Shown here: one piece after another, positions 63,760 through 64,000 of the stretch
Numbering within the stretch: the stretch's first letter is position 1
How the letters are laid out: every line of letters begins with the position of its first letter
Origin: Alviniconcha marisindica
Lineage: Eukaryota; Mollusca; Gastropoda; Provannidae
NCBI GenBank assembly: GCA_018857735.1
Contig: JABMCL010003293.1
Location: 524,501-588,500, forward strand
Direction: 5' to 3'
Length of the DNA: 64,000 nt
Made by a program: the position numbers and the translations under genes
Notes under the pieces: generated by a model
Database searches by the model: none
The model's input: the letters and a program-made list of their open reading frames with translations, nothing else
Told to the model about the DNA's origin: nothing

Positions 63760-64000
63760 TCGGGTGTAAGTCTGTCCAGTCTCTCTGTCATGCTTGATGT
63801 GCTGTTCTTTGCAGGTCCAGCTAGCATGATCCAAGTGTCTGCCATCTCTGTCATAATTGATATGACTGTCTTTGATTGCAACAGTGTAACTGTAATTGTT
63901 TCTTTGACAATCTCCACAGCATAACTGAAATTGCTTGTGACAATATCCACAGCATAACTGAAATTATTTCTTTGACAGTCTCCACAATGTAACTGAAATT
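63760..64000. repeat. Imprecise tandem repeat in IDE intron 13
   Basis: Related segments carrying TCTTTGACA...CTCCACA and CATAACTGAAATT recur at roughly 30-70 bp and continue off the window. Confidence 0.55.

Overview
The window is animal nuclear DNA, most likely from a gastropod or other lophotrochozoan mollusc. The genes are split by introns with GT-AG borders. The DNA between genes is AT-rich and full of CA, GA and GT microsatellites, tRNA-derived SINEs, hairpin MITEs and broken non-LTR retrotransposons. The recognisable proteins are ordinary animal families, plus one Gly/Tyr-rich secreted protein of the kind molluscs put into shell or periostracum. Species cannot be fixed from sequence alone. 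No bacterial operon, virus or CRISPR array is seen.

Layout. (1) 1-1.9 kb: low-complexity DNA and a dispersed repeat. (2) 1.9-5.78 kb: a 3.9 kb minisatellite of about 58-bp units that runs directly into (3) a minus-strand Gly/Tyr-rich secreted-protein exon (5.76-6.68 kb). (4) 6.7-13.2 kb: a transposable-element-rich interval with four SINE copies (one nested in another), hairpin MITEs and a piggyBac-type MITE. (5) 13.3-32 kb (perhaps to 34.8 kb): one minus-strand gene of eight coding exons, with all splice phases consistent, giving a 1173-residue protein with two CCCH zinc fingers near its C-terminus. A long, nearly transposon-free stretch below its stop may be a 3' UTR. (6) 34.8-45.9 kb: intergenic DNA with CR1/L2-like LINE remains, a 0.55 kb palindrome, a SINE and a hairpin MITE. 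(7) 46.0-48.9 kb: a minus-strand C19orf12-like gene, four coding exons and 144 residues. (8) 50.35 kb to the right edge: the plus-strand insulin-degrading enzyme (IDE) gene, thirteen coding exons covering the first 426 residues, continuing beyond the window.

The genes are unrelated in pathway. IDE and the C19orf12-like gene lie head to head and may share a promoter near 50.26 kb; both have mitochondrial links.

The most unusual signal is a recurring link between tandem repeats and splice boundaries. In IDE, the exon 5 donor is copied in a 34-bp array, the intron 7 3' end is a 52-bp x6 array running into the acceptor, a 60-bp x18 array stops about 14 bp before the exon 7 acceptor, and an 85-bp duplication has copied the exon 9 acceptor and half of exon 9. 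The large minisatellite at 1.9-5.78 kb has a unit that reads as a complete 3' splice site on the plus strand and a donor-like site on the minus strand, and it abuts an exon end. This suggests minisatellites seeded at splice sites, a hypothesis that RNA data could test.
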